A stretch of 64,000 nucleotides of DNA. Source: Gonocerus acuteangulatus. Its lineage: Eukaryota > Arthropoda > Insecta > Hemiptera > Coreidae. Location of the stretch: assembly GCA_946811695.1 (NCBI GenBank), contig OX328125.1, positions 37,004,734 through 37,068,733 of the forward strand, given 5' to 3'. The notes beneath the pieces are model-generated. The model had not been told where the DNA came from and searched no databases. It saw nothing but the letters and a program-made list of their open reading frames with translations. This document shows, one piece after another, positions 22,700-33,377 of the stretch. The translations under genes were made by a program, and so were the position numbers. How positions within the stretch are numbered: position 1 is the first letter of the stretch; each line of letters opens with the position of its first letter.

Positions 22700-23910
22700 T
22701 TCAGAATAATTTATTTGTATACAAATGTATAAGTACAAGACATAATAACTTTCCTTAATAAGTATAATAATAGCTTTCCTTAAGGTATAATTGGAGTAAG
22801 TGTTTAAAGTTTTTACAATATATTAACTATACCATTTCCAAACATAAAAAATTACACTTGGGATATAAATATCAAGGAAAGGCGCTTAGGTGCGTAATTC
22901 TTGCGAAATGGACGTTTTTTTATATAAACGAATCTAATACCAGCGATATTGTACCAGTCAAAATGGAAAATTATGTACAAGCGTCAACTAAATTTAATTA
23001 TCTATTTATGATCTAACTGGCTAAGTTTATTTTTTAAAATTAGATACCTATACTTAACTAAACCTTCACTTATTTCCAATTCCAGCTTAAGATCATTGGT
23101 TATTTGGCGAACAACATTGGACCATTTTTGCCATATTTTTATTTATAAAAAAATGTTATAACTCCAAATTATTTAACAAGAATTCAGTTTTGTCACTAAT
23201 GAAAAATTATGAAAGTTCCAGATAATCTTTACGACAATTTGTTATTCAATAATTCTATGGTTTTTTAATTTTAATAGAAATATATAATATAACGTTTCAA
23301 AATAAAAAAAAGAAGAATTTTCCCGACCATTAAGGAAAGAGTAGAGACAATATAACAAAATTAGGTAAATAAAATTTTAAGGAAGTTATAAAACGCTTTA
23401 TTTCATGCCATAAAGGATGTTATTCTCTTTGTATTTTACGTTTTGAAATAAATACTCATTATGAAAAGAGTAGCAGTTGTGCTAATTGTCTGGAAACACA
23501 ACATTTCCATTAGTAAGTACTGTCCTTTTCCATTATTTCAATTTGGGTTTATTTAATTGCAGCGCGAAAACAAAAAAATCCTTTTCCAAAAGGGACATGG
23601 CCAGCGGCCGTTGAGTAAAAACAACATTGAAATAGAGAACATGTTTGGGCACTGTTTATTCTGCGATTCTCTTGGTAATTGGATAGTCTTGAAAACAATT
23701 ATTTTTCCTACTAGCTACGCTCGGGGGGAATATTCGTGTTTTCAGTATATAAACAGGGTAATGTTTTCATATTGAGTGAGGTATGTACTTGCTGCTTCAT
23801 GGTAATGTATAATGCATTTTTAAATAACTTCATTATTTAAATAACGATTAACATAATACATTGATTTGTACACAGTTCCAGACATCGTTTATTACACATA
23901 ATATGGAAAG

Positions 23911-23971
<61 letters not shown>

Positions 23972-24470
23972 AAAGAATTTACATAGAAATAAAAAAACTG
24001 ATTATAATATAATGATGTAATTTAAGTAAAAAAAAAATACCAAAAAAAGTGAAGTGATGTAGACATTATGCTGTAATAAACAGAAAGGAACCAAGCAACA
24101 ATTTTCTTTTGGTTTATTTGAATGAATGAATGAATGAAAAGTTTTATTCTTATTCCGGGACAGAAGTCCCATAGGAATAATTTTGAAATTACAAAATAAT
24201 TTTGAATTTTACGTATAAACTTATAACACTATATTTATTTATTTAAGTTTATAACACTATATTATCAGCTGCAATGAACAGAAAGGATGAAGCCATGGAT
24301 CTTTTTTCTCTTTGGCTAGCTGGAACCATCGTTTAACAAACAGGAACTGCGTCATCATAGTGCTGTCCGTTCATATCCTTAGCTTAGTGAAAGGAATATC
24401 AGTTATTAATAAGTTATGATCTTTCGTGAAAAATATAAATTAAAATCAAACAAGGAAGTATAAGGTAATA
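22700..24470. other. AT-rich non-coding stretch
   Basis: A (TA)n tract at 23917-23968 and a short (TGAA)n run at 24120-24138. A 72-codon frame at 23557-23775 has no motif. A CAGGAACTGCGTCATC motif at 24341 belongs to a recurrent family (see findings). Confidence 0.55.
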
Positions 24471-24477
24471 AGTATAA

Positions 24478-25536
24478 ATTATTCTATCAAATTTCATAGG
24501 AATAAAATCAGCAATACTTCATCCCCTTAACCAATATCTAAATTGTAATATCAAGCGCTCATATCCATATAATAGAAAACCCTTCTCCATCAGAACTAAT
24601 GAGATCATAAATGAATTAAACATTGACACTCGAAATATTATCCACATCTCCTTTTCAAAACCTCCTTGGACAATGACAGTTCCGAAAATTAACCTTTTTC
24701 TTACCAAATATATTAAAAAGGACAACGACCCTCTAATTTTGCTTACTGAATTCAAAAAACTAAAAAGTGAGCTGCCAAAAGGACAAGACGTATTTACTGA
24801 CGGCTCAAAGGACAATAATGAAGTAGGGTCTGCTATTTATTCAGAAGAAATTAGATACAAGTTTACATTAGAACCCAACTGCAGGAACTATACAGCAGAA
24901 TTGTTAGGTATTCTGAAGGCCCTTAATATTATAACTCCGAAATATGGCTATATTATTATATTTACTGACTCTCTTTCAACACTAATATCTATGAGCAATC
25001 CATTCTCCAAACACCCACTGATTATAGAGATCTTAGAAGCTATTGAAGAATTGAATCAGCAGACTCAAGCAGTAATATTTGTGTGGATACCCAGTCATTG
25101 CGGGATACCGGGTAATGAAGCAGTAGACCAACTAGCGAAGGAAGCGAAGGACGAAGGGATAGAATATTCCAGAATACCGCAGAGTGACCTAGTAGGTTAT
25201 GTCAAATATAAAATTCTAAAAAAATGGCAGAGCACATGGGATACCGTAGCACATGAGAACAAATTATATCACATAAAAAATGAAGTAAGACCATGAAAGA
25301 CATCTATCAGATCATCGAAAAAAGAAGAAAGAGTCCAGACTCGCCTTAGAATCGGACATAAGAGAATAACTCATTCATTTCTGATGTCTCGAGACGACCC
25401 ACCTATCTGCATAAAATGCAATGAAAGGATAACCGTAAACCACTTGCTGGTTGACTGCAGAATTTACGAGAAGCAAGAAAGAAAGGCCCAGCTATCAAAT
25501 ACAATTAGTGAAATGCTAGCGGATCATCCCTAATTC

Positions 25537-25567
<31 letters not shown>
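24478..25567 (+). mobile_element. 5'-truncated LINE with RNase H, zinc knuckle and poly(A) tail
   Basis: One frame is open from 24478 to TAA at 25531 except for a single TGA at 25294 (RP* where the related copy at 50198 has PWK, so TGG to TGA). RNase H catalytic residues are visible: D in VFTDGSKDN, E in YTAELLGI, D in IFTDSLSTL and D in NEAVDQLAKEA. Then comes LRIGHKRITHSFLM and a knuckle CIKC...VNHLLVDC (C-x2-C-x9-H-x4-C). The stop is followed almost at once by about 29 A (25539-25567). The 5' end starts within the HPLNQYL linker between RT and RNase H. This is the best-preserved coding piece in the window and looks comparatively young. Confidence 0.9.
24673..25296 (+). CDS. RNase H domain of the LINE polyprotein (fragment)
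   Basis: The longest Met-initiated stretch of the element above, 207 residues. The whole RNase H fold region is present, with the D-E-D-D set and the WIPSHCGIPGNE loop. In the element, this activity removes the RNA template after first-strand synthesis. The Met is internal to the polyprotein and not a natural start. The frame ends at the premature TGA, so the zinc knuckle is cut off. Confidence 0.7.
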   Translation: MTVPKINLFLTKYIKKDNDPLILLTEFKKLKSELPKGQDVFTDGSKDNNEVGSAIYSEEIRYKFTLEPNCRNYTAELLGILKALNIITPKYGYIIIFTDSLSTLISMSNPFSKHPLIIEILEAIEELNQQTQAVIFVWIPSHCGIPGNEAVDQLAKEAKDEGIEYSRIPQSDLVGYVKYKILKKWQSTWDTVAHENKLYHIKNEVRP

Positions 25568-25569
<2 letters not shown>

Positions 25570-26165
25570 ATGTTAGCATCATCTATTTTCCAATTTTCCA
25601 TATAAAATAAAAAAGAAGGTTTATAAAAACGAAAGAAATAGTTCAAAATAACAGAATAATAGTATAAAGTAAAACAGAGAAGGAATAGAAAGACATTGCT
25701 CCGACTTATTTTCCACAAGGCTGATATAAAATCCACAAGGATTCAGAATTATTGCCTCTAAAAATAGAAACAAACCTTACAAGGAAATGTCAAGTTGCCG
25801 GGAAAACTGGAAGTCCTTTGGGAATGTTTCTTTCTTGTTGGAAGCAAGGAGCTCATACTCCCGAGTATCCGAGCTTTTATTTCTGACATGTGAAACATAT
25901 CCTCATATCCTTTCATGACATGTCTCACTTATACCCTTCAGTATGAAGGAATCCACGCCTCGGGAATGTAGTCCTTCCAAGAATACAGAGGAACAAAATT
26001 GTTAAATTTGCATGTAAGGAAATAGGATATAACGTAATATTAGTAAAATTGTATTTTATTCATCTTATTAGTTTATCAGGAGATTTGGCTGATACAATAT
26101 TATATAGAGAGGAGGTCATTTGTCGTTGATATTGCAAATGAAGATATTGTCATATAGTATCTTAA
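25570..26165. other. Non-coding stretch
   Basis: No recognisable feature. The minus frame at 25530-25736 only reads the poly(A) tail backwards. Confidence 0.55.
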
Positions 26166-26340
26166 AGAAAATACATTTTTAATAGGAAAATATGTTGAAT
26201 TTTTGGTGACAATGCGGCTCAATATTCAAGCCTTCATCAAGGTAATGAGAAGATATAATTGAATATTCGGAAGCCATAGTTCTCCTTCTCATTTACCTGA
26301 TGAAATCTTGAACTTTAAACGAAAACAAAACATTATTTTT
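26166..26340. mobile_element. Degenerate foldback F with a decayed hammerhead-like string
   Basis: The inverted pair TTGATGAAGGCTTG (minus, about 26235-26250) and CCTGATGAAATCTTGAAC (plus, about 26298-26315) flank a short centre with TTCTCAT on both sides. The left arm keeps TTGATGAA, a GGCT/AGCC stem and a damaged second box; the right arm keeps CTGATGAA and CGAAAAC but has lost the stem. Confidence 0.35.
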
Positions 26341-26589
26341 TTTTTAAACAAATGTAGTTTTATTAAGATTCCTTTTCATCGTACCTTTTCATGTGAATGT
26401 GAATCTAACCATATTGCCGAGGAATATATGTATATATTTTTTTTTTGAGAAACTCTGTAAAGATTAGAAAACCAAGATAAAGCCCCGGAAAGATAATTTC
26501 CATGGCAGTCATCTGATTATCGGTAGCTGCTACGAACCAATAAAAAATACTGTTTTGGGAAGAAAAATAGATTTTCTTCATATTTCTTT

Positions 26590-27163
26590 ATCTATTTTTT
26601 TTTTGTTTGTTTTATGGCGAGTCAACCTTTTTGGTCATTAACGCCATTTCTTTGAGAACCGAATAATCCGTGATGGTTGTAATCATCAAAGATTATTCGC
26701 GAACATATACATTCCCATTAATAAGCTGTATAATATTACATGAGTCTGATAATGCCAATAATTATTTTTAAATAAATCTTGTCAGGAGCCTTTCACTTCA
26801 ATGAGCAGCATATCATTTAACTTCGGTGGTGATATTGTTTTTAGTTATCTCCGGACTGATTAAATTTTGCTGATTAATTCTGCTTCTTCCAAAAAGTCTT
26901 GCTATTTGTTTGGGGTCATCGGCTAATATTTCATCAATTGAGTCTGGTAGTTGATGTTGTTCTTTTAAATGTTCATAAGCCCTGCAATTCGTCAAAATAT
27001 GCTTTACTGTGAGTTGCACATTGCACGACCCGCACACCGGAGGCGCATTCTTTGACAAGAGGAAGGAGTACGTGAGGTTTGTGTGACCTATTCTTAACCG
27101 GGTCAACACCACTTCTTTTCTTCTTGTCTCTTGGATTGATGTTTTCCAAGGTTTAACACTTCT
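26590..27163 (-). mobile_element. 5'-truncated LINE tail, same family as 49966-51965
   Basis: On the minus strand: zinc-knuckle domain MVLTRLRIGHTNLTYSF...CGSC...VKHILTNC (26813-27112), then a 3' UTR and an A-tail (poly T at 26593-26604 on plus). It matches the longer copy at 49966-51965 through the 3' UTR (TTTATGGCG and TGTCAACCTTTT, both strand-matched) up to position 27163, where homology stops. TTCTTTATCTAT before and TTCTTTAACTAT after may be a 12-bp target duplication with one mismatch. Confidence 0.85.
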
Positions 27164-27164
27164 T

Positions 27165-28235
27165 TAACTATGAAGAGGCATTACAACCTGAATAACCAAG
27201 CAACCGTTAACTTCCTTATTACATAATTATAGGTTATTAAACGGATAGGTTTCCCTGAAAGTGGAGGAGTTTAAAATTCAGGATACAGAGTAAAACATTC
27301 AACAGAAAACAAAGATTTTGATGAATAACCTGAATTTTGTTTATGGAAACGCACTCGAACCCCTTTAATATAAACATTTTCTCAAAAATGTCATCTAATT
27401 TGCGATGGTTTGATTGGATTTTATTTACCATAAACAGGTTTTCAGTAATTACTACTTATTCATAAAAAACAAAAACATGATCGACATAAGAAAATACGAT
27501 ATTTGAATTACTCTGTTTGTGTTGAGAATTAAACCATACTTTACAAAAAGACTTGATTAGTCAATGAAAAAGGTAATGTTTGGTCCAAAATTTATATTTC
27601 AACAATTAAATTAACAAATAAAAAACTAATATCAGAATTATTTGCTACTAAATCTGTAATCTGTGTTAAATAATTAACAATAAAATACATAATAATGTGA
27701 TTGGCTAGAATAAATTTGCGGAATGAGTAATTGTATGGCTGTGACTCACCCTGGGATTCAGGTGAAATGGTGAGTCACCCGGGTCAAGTTCAACCCCCCC
27801 TCCTTTATCGGGGTATTGTACGGCCTGATGCAACACCCCCGGCTAGAATATTACAGGGGAAATAGAATTACTGATGACAATTCAAATTGGTAATCCCATC
27901 CTGTATACAGTGATTATAAAAGGAATACATAATATGTATAAATGTTTCATACAAACGTTGAAAAATAAAGTTTCATCGATTTAAGGGAAGCGAGGGGGAA
28001 TTCAATCATTACGTTTTAAAAAGAAAAATAGTATTTTCTACAGAAACTCAGTAGAAGAACTAAATTCCTTAATTATTGAAGAAGATGTAAGGAAAATAGT
28101 TTTGCAATAAATAAATTAATTTATTATTAAATGAATTATCTATTTATTAAAGAGGTACAACATCTTTAGATTTTCAAACAAAAATTTTTTCTTGGAGAGT
28201 GAATCGGATTTTTACTTTTAAGAATATTTTAAACG
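27165..28235. other. Non-coding stretch
   Basis: AT-rich. A more GC-rich patch at 27735-27845 (GACTCACCCTGGGATTCAGG, then C runs) contains a short inverted pair, GTGACTCACC and GGTGAGTCAC. No gene seen. Confidence 0.5.
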
Positions 28236-28239
28236 TAGT

Positions 28240-28395
28240 GATGATTAGATAGTTAGCCGTCGAGGTGATAAGTAAAGATGGAATGGTTGGGATTCGGCTA
28301 AAGAAACCTCAATATGATTTTTGTTAAAAAAAAATCTATATTTTGGACGTTTCGGCTACTCATTGGTAGCCTTCGTCAGCTAAAATGACAAGAAA
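28240..28395. mobile_element. Foldback family A, copy 2 (single arm)
   Basis: It carries the outer tail (AGTTAGCCGTCGAGGTGATA), GGGATTCGGCTAA, and the minus-strand hammerhead-like string at 28347-28379: CTGACGAA, stem GGCTAC/GTAGCC with loop CAATGA, GAAACGTC. No inverted partner follows, so this is a solo arm or has lost the other half. Confidence 0.7.
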
Positions 28396-28415
28396 AACAG
28401 AAATTAATACAAAAG

Positions 28416-28465
28416 AAAAAGTTTATAATTGAGATAAGTAACAGAACTATAAATACATTTAACTT
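28416..28465. repeat. Donor segment of a templated insertion at 30974
   Basis: Fifty bases (AAAAAGTTTATAATTGAGAT ... TACATTTAACTT) that recur identically at 30974-31023. Confidence 0.9.
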
Positions 28466-28688
28466 ATTATAAAAGAACAATTTGGTCTAAAATTCTGTTC
28501 AATATTTCTTCTAAAAATATTGAAGTTTATATAAGTATATAGGTATACAGGTGCTAATAGTAACATAAATTGATTATAACAAACAAATAAGATACCACAT
28601 ACCTATGGAAATGCCTGGAGGCAGTGGAAGACCAGTGTTGACAGTTAAGTAACCATTGTGGAAGTGTCTAAGAAAAAAGGAATCTACT

Positions 28689-28782
28689 AGGAGAAATACC
28701 TTGTTTGTCAGTTATGTAGTTTATATTGTACAACAATAAAAACAATATAAACTACAAAACTGACAAACAAGGCATTTCTCCT
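28689..28782. repeat. Hairpin, 41-base arms
   Basis: AGGAGAAATACCTTGTTTGT ... TATATTGT and its inverted copy surround a 12-base loop, with only two or three mismatches. Non-coding; function unknown. Confidence 0.8.
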
Positions 28783-28916
28783 ATGTACGCTAATATTTTT
28801 CAAAAACTCTCCCGACTTCCCACCTAGTATATTCCCATGCCCCTTGTGTATCCTTCCATTAACACCTTTCTCTCCTTTCCTGTCATAAAATGTCATAAAC
28901 AGGCCTTTGATCCTTA

Positions 28917-28917
<1 letters not shown>

Positions 28918-28970
<53 letters not shown>
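28918..28970. repeat. (TA)n microsatellite
   Basis: About 26 TA repeats. Confidence 0.95.
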
Positions 28971-28971
<1 letters not shown>

Positions 28972-28974
28972 CAG

Positions 28975-30945
28975 ATATTGTTATAATTTGTTATTATTAG
29001 GCAGGCATAAAATTATTAAATTGTTTAACCGTAATTATATTCTTGTTTCTAGCTCTTTAATGAAATACAATACAAAATGCTTAAATATTGGTTGATATTT
29101 GAAGTATTTAATATTGCGTTCCACAGTAAAGAGTGCTTTGTTAAGTGGATCGAGTAGCCCAAATTACATCAACATAACCTTGCATTGAATGTTACACGAA
29201 ATTCCCTTTATACGAACGCGCGCTCTTTATCAATATTAATTATTTGTTCTGAGAAGTTTAATCTGTGTACGTTTCAACTTCTGAAAAAGCCATTATTTAT
29301 AAAATGATATTCGAGCCAATATCTGTCGAACGTTGCTGCATGCCGAAATTATTAAATATCAGAAGCACATCTGTTTTAGCACTGTTTGCTAGTGACGCTT
29401 TATTTATTATTATATATCTTTTTTTTTCTTAAATTATTGCTTTTGCTTTTGCAATTAAATTTTTAATTCTCCATTTAATGAAATCCAAACAATATATTTA
29501 AGAGTTATTTAGAAAGTTCCTTCCTTTCGTTGGGTGTTCAATACAACTTTCAAAACAATAAAATTTAAAAAAAATATCAGAGGCCCAATTATTGCACTAT
29601 GCTAGAAATGGCCTTGATGTTGCTGACTATTTATAAGTATCCATAGGTAAATTGAATTTATCACTATTCTCTACTTTCTGACTTACTTTAACTCAATGAA
29701 TAATGCGAAACGGACATTTATGTATTAAGCAGGAGACATCTTAAAATCAAAGACTGAACCTTATTCATGCGAATAGCATAGTTTGTGTGCACAATAGTAA
29801 CAAAATCTTAGTGTTAGTACATAGCAGTATACAAAAAAATGTCCGTCACGAAGGAGCTGCATTAATAAGCACATCAAAAAGGTGGTAGTGTAAGCTGAAT
29901 TCTTGAGTAATTTGCTTAAAATAACCTATCTAAGCTCAAAATCAACATAAACAGTTTTGGACATGCTTCGGATTCTGATTGGGCACTTCGATTCCATCTG
30001 TTTTCGTCAAATTATTCATTAAACGTTTTACTTTTGCTTATTAAACGCTCGCATTTCTTCAATACGTATTTATAAAATAAAAATTATAATAATATATTAT
30101 AAATTGTGAGACAACAGTTACTGATGTCTAAATTTTACTGTTGGACAGTATAATTTGGAGTTTTCTAATTATTTAAAATTAAATACCCCCTCCGTTATAA
30201 ATTGCATAACTTTAAATGAGAATAATTTTCTTAATTATAAGGTAGGTTTTGTTCTGAATAATTTATTTCCGTCAACATTATGACAAATTAATTAATTGAA
30301 CCTTTCAGCACTTGTCACCAACAGGCATTTACTAATTTTATTTACTTTTTCTTTTGTTTCACAATCATGGATTGTCAACGTGATAATAATGTGAAAATAC
30401 CTCATGAAACCTTTCTGCCTTCCTTGAAATTTCATATAACTTTAATAATTTTATGATAATACACAAATGAACACAAACATATATACGTAGACATAACTTT
30501 ATCAATAAAATATCTGGGCAATTAAAATGCATTGGGAAACACTCCATCCCGAGATATATTTCATTTAAGTCTATAGATGGTTTTTATTACAGGATCGACA
30601 GTGCTTGATTGAGAGCATTCAAGGCAAATAGGAAAAATAAAAAGAGTGATAGAGGCAAAATATAAATACAAATTGTATTTTATTTTAAACTTTTTCATTG
30701 AATTCTTATAATTATTAAAATAATTGAACGCAATACGTAGTACTCAGAAGAGATGCATACAACTCATGCACGGTAAACATTAACGATATAATATTATAAA
30801 AAGAGAAGTTATTAGATGTAACAATGGTGTGAAAAGAGGTAAATTTATAATAATTTTAGGTAGGACAACAATAAATAAATTTCGCAATTGAAAAGATTTG
30901 TTAAAGTCGTGCACCATACTTAGAGTATAAAGTCAAGAATATTAT
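28975..30945. other. Long AT-rich non-coding stretch
   Basis: I find no gene, SINE or inverted repeat of note. Position 29841 carries an inverted copy of the ATGCAGCTCCTGCGTGACGG motif shared with R1-associated loci. Confidence 0.5.
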
Positions 30946-30953
30946 TCGATTAA

Positions 30954-31041
30954 TTGCAACGTCAACTTATACAAAAAAGTTTATAATTGAGATAAGTAAC
31001 AGAACTATAAATACATTTAACTTGCAACGTCAACTTATACA
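30954..31041. repeat. Filler insertion flanked by a 20-bp direct repeat
   Basis: TTGCAACGTCAACTTATACA occurs at 30954-30973 and again at 31022-31041. Between and partly overlapping them is a 50-base copy of 28416-28465. This is the pattern left by templated repair of a staggered break and not by a transposon. Confidence 0.85.
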
Positions 31042-31208
31042 CGACAGAGATTTCTGGGACTGGCTTTTACAGGTCTGATGCCTTTTTATTTTTTTGAAAG
31101 GAAACCAATCAACTCCAGTAGTACTCGAACCCAGAGACTTTGTTATGGAGTGTACCCGCCTTAGCTCTCATGGCACCGGGCATTTAAAAAAATCTATATT
31201 AATCACGT

Positions 31209-31213
31209 AGTTT

Positions 31214-31251
<38 letters not shown>

Positions 31252-31419
31252 CTTTTTTTTACGGCGCATTTTCTTTTTTTTTTTTGGCCAAGGACGCCGA
31301 CGTCCAGGGTGCAGCCAGGAATTTTCTCAGCGTGCTCTGAGATGAGGATATGGGGGGATCGAACCCACCATCTCCCGCTTATGAATCTAGCTCGCTAGCC
31401 ACGAGACCACGGGGACCCC
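31209..31419 (-). mobile_element. SINE-2 copy, full-length, with target duplication
   Basis: Minus strand: GGGGTCCCCGTGGTCTCGTG (A-box region), CATAAGCGGGAGATGGTGGG, B-box GTTCGATCC, then the tail domain CTGGACGTCGGCGTCC and a long A-tail (T-run on plus at 31212-31260, interrupted). Direct repeats AATCACGT at 31201-31208 and 31420-31427. tRNA-derived, mobilised in trans by a LINE. Confidence 0.85.
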
Positions 31420-31429
31420 AATCACGTCG

Positions 31430-31677
31430 TTAATCAGAAAATAAATTTAAAAAATTTAAAATTAATTAAAAAAATTAATGTGTGTTGGGAATCGAAGTTA
31501 CAGTCAGTCATACACAGCCTTTAGTGGGTATATATAATTCGAAAATCTATGAATGACCACACTATCTCCTTGGAGTGTTCAAGATCAAGTACAGGTATCT
31601 GTACAGCTGTACAGCATCTGCCCCTAAAGAAGCTCGTGGCCTAATTGGGGTTGATTTCTCTGCATATTTCTCTCTTT

Positions 31678-31729
<52 letters not shown>

Positions 31730-32025
31730 GTAAGTATTTCATAAATATTTACATTTGCGTTCTTACATATTTTTATAAAATGTTTATGGTGATTGCAATA
31801 ACTAGATCCTGTACAAGAGATGCGTGGTTCTGTGCGCCGTTGTCAGCTGTCGTTGAGACTCTCGTGTATTGCGGGTTTGTGCTTGTTTCTTAGATTCCTG
31901 TGGGCTTAAATTTCAGTTTTTTCATGAGGTTTGTTTGCTCTTCAAAAAGTGTTTCTTTGTCTCAATATATATCTTTTTTGTGGGCGTGTGTTTCTATACT
32001 GAATTAAAATAATTTTAAAATAACT
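31430..32025. other. Non-coding stretch with a (TA)n tract
   Basis: (TA)n at 31680-31727. The 82-codon frame across it is an artefact. Nothing else recognised. Confidence 0.6.
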
Positions 32026-32097
32026 CGATTGAAAACATTTATGTTGAAGGTGTGGAAGGCTCCCCAAAATTGGTTAGAACATTAATTTAATTAGCGA

Positions 32098-32128
32098 AGT
32101 TTCGAAACTATTCAGGTTCATCATCAGG
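32098..32128 (-). ncRNA. Hammerhead-like motif, foldback B, left arm
   Basis: Minus strand: CTGATGAT, stem GAACCT/AGTTTC (5 of 6 pairs) with loop GAAT, then GAAACTTC. In the right arm the same stem is GAGCCT/AGGTTC, fully paired with one G-U, so the stem is kept despite base changes. Confidence 0.35.
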
Positions 32129-32297
32129 CATCTTATATTAAGTAGTGTTAAGTTCTCTAGTGAATATAACTCGTCCAGTCAAAATAGTCATGATTCTTAC
32201 CTGGGTTTAATGTACACTCTCAAAATTTAATAATTTAAATACCAAGGACCTCGGAATGGAATTTACAATCACAACAGACCTTAACACTAGTTAATGC

Positions 32298-32328
32298 CTG
32301 ATAATGAGCCTGAATAGGTTCGAAACGT
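32298..32328 (+). ncRNA. Hammerhead-like motif, foldback B, right arm
   Basis: CTGATAAT, stem GAGCCT/AGGTTC with loop GAAT, GAAACGTC. The first box has lost the conserved G (CTGATAAT against CTGANGAN). GTC is a legal cleavage triplet. Confidence 0.35.
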
Positions 32329-32897
32329 CGACAGTTAAATTAATGTTTTAAAAACTTTTGGGGAGCAACTCCTGCCGTTTTCTTCAAGAATTGATTGAAA
32401 ACTAGATATGTGATGTTTCTGCCATAACATAATTTTTACGGGCATTCAAGAGGTAAAATAATTTTGTTGGCCTTGCAAAATACATGGCTTATATAAAATG
32501 AATTGTATGAAAAAGGTTTGACATCGCCGTCAACGATACCTGAAAGGAAGTTCTTGTATATATATTTCCATTCTAATTGGCAATTTTGTTTGAAAAGGTT
32601 TTTTCAACAGTATGCGCGGAAAATAATTGCTAACGTGAAGCCATCGGAATACAATTTTTTTTTGTTAATTAATCTTCATGAAATCAACTAAAAATGGTCC
32701 GCAATACCCATGTATATGACATGTTCTCCAAATATGAGTGTCTTTACATATATAAACAATTAACTTTCGCGTTATTGGGTTTATTGCCAGGATAAATAAA
32801 TACTGAAAAATATACCTTACGTTTGATGGCGCTACAACCCGAGTAGGATATTAAGAAGACTCCTCGAATGAGCAGCTACTGCATCAGCCCATCTTAG

Positions 32898-33377
32898 TCT
32901 TTCATATTATAAAATTGTGACCCTTTTTTCTTTCAATATATTATTTGAATAGGCGGAAGGTCATGCATATATAAAACTCTTCACTTCATATTATATGCTT
33001 TATTCTATGCTCTACATGTTTCGCGTCTCTTGACGCCTTTTTATTCCTTTGATTAAGATAAGTGTTGCCTTTCAGGAGCAACTTAATCAATATACATGAG
33101 TTTAGCCTTAGCTAAGGAAGACCTTCCACAGGTAGGGCCACGTCCATACATAGTATGGATCAGCTGATGGATAACCTACATATTAACGTCATTCTATTAG
33201 TATGGACGTGGCCCTACCTGTGGAAGGTCTTCCGTAGCTAAGGCTAAACTTATGTATATTGATTAAGTTGCTCCTGAAGAGGTGTCAAGAGACGCGAAAC
33301 ATGTAGAGCATAGAATAAAGCATATAATATGAAGTGAAGAGTTTTATATATGCATGACCTTCCGCCTATTCAAATAA
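32898..33377. mobile_element. Foldback element family D, inserted in a LINE
   Basis: Arms of about 200 bases start TTATTTGAATAGGCGGAAGG, run through CATGCATATATAAAACTC and ACATGTTTCGCGTCTC to GGTAGGGCCACGTCCATA, around a centre of about 45 bases. The left side has a 43-base tail outside the symmetric part. The direct repeat CATCTTAG is at 32890-32897 and 33378-33385. A terminal fragment of the same arm occurs alone at 45030-45050. Confidence 0.8.
33269..33310 (+). ncRNA. Hammerhead-like motif, foldback D, right arm: best candidate
   Basis: All helices of a type I hammerhead can be drawn. Helix I is TGCTC (33269-33273) with GAGCA (33306-33310). The core is CTGAAGAG (33274-33281). Helix II is GTGTC/GACGC with loop AAGA (33282-33295), then GAAA (33296-33299). 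Self-complementary ACATGT (33299-33304) would form helix III, probably between two molecules, and the predicted cleavage follows A33305 of GTA. The one departure is the extra G between CTGAAGA and helix II. The left arm has kept the stem (GCGTC/GACGC, a U-to-C change that restores a Watson-Crick pair) but lost the first box. Confidence 0.5.

Larger units (their letters stand above)
32037..32392. mobile_element. Foldback element family B
   Basis: Arms of about 75 bases: GGCTCCCCAAAA, ACATTAATTTAA and GTTTCGAA on the left, inverted equivalents on the right, around a 150-base centre. Flanked by the direct repeat GATTGAAAAC at 32027-32036 and 32393-32402. Outward-facing hammerhead-like strings occur in both arms. 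Non-coding. Confidence 0.75.
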
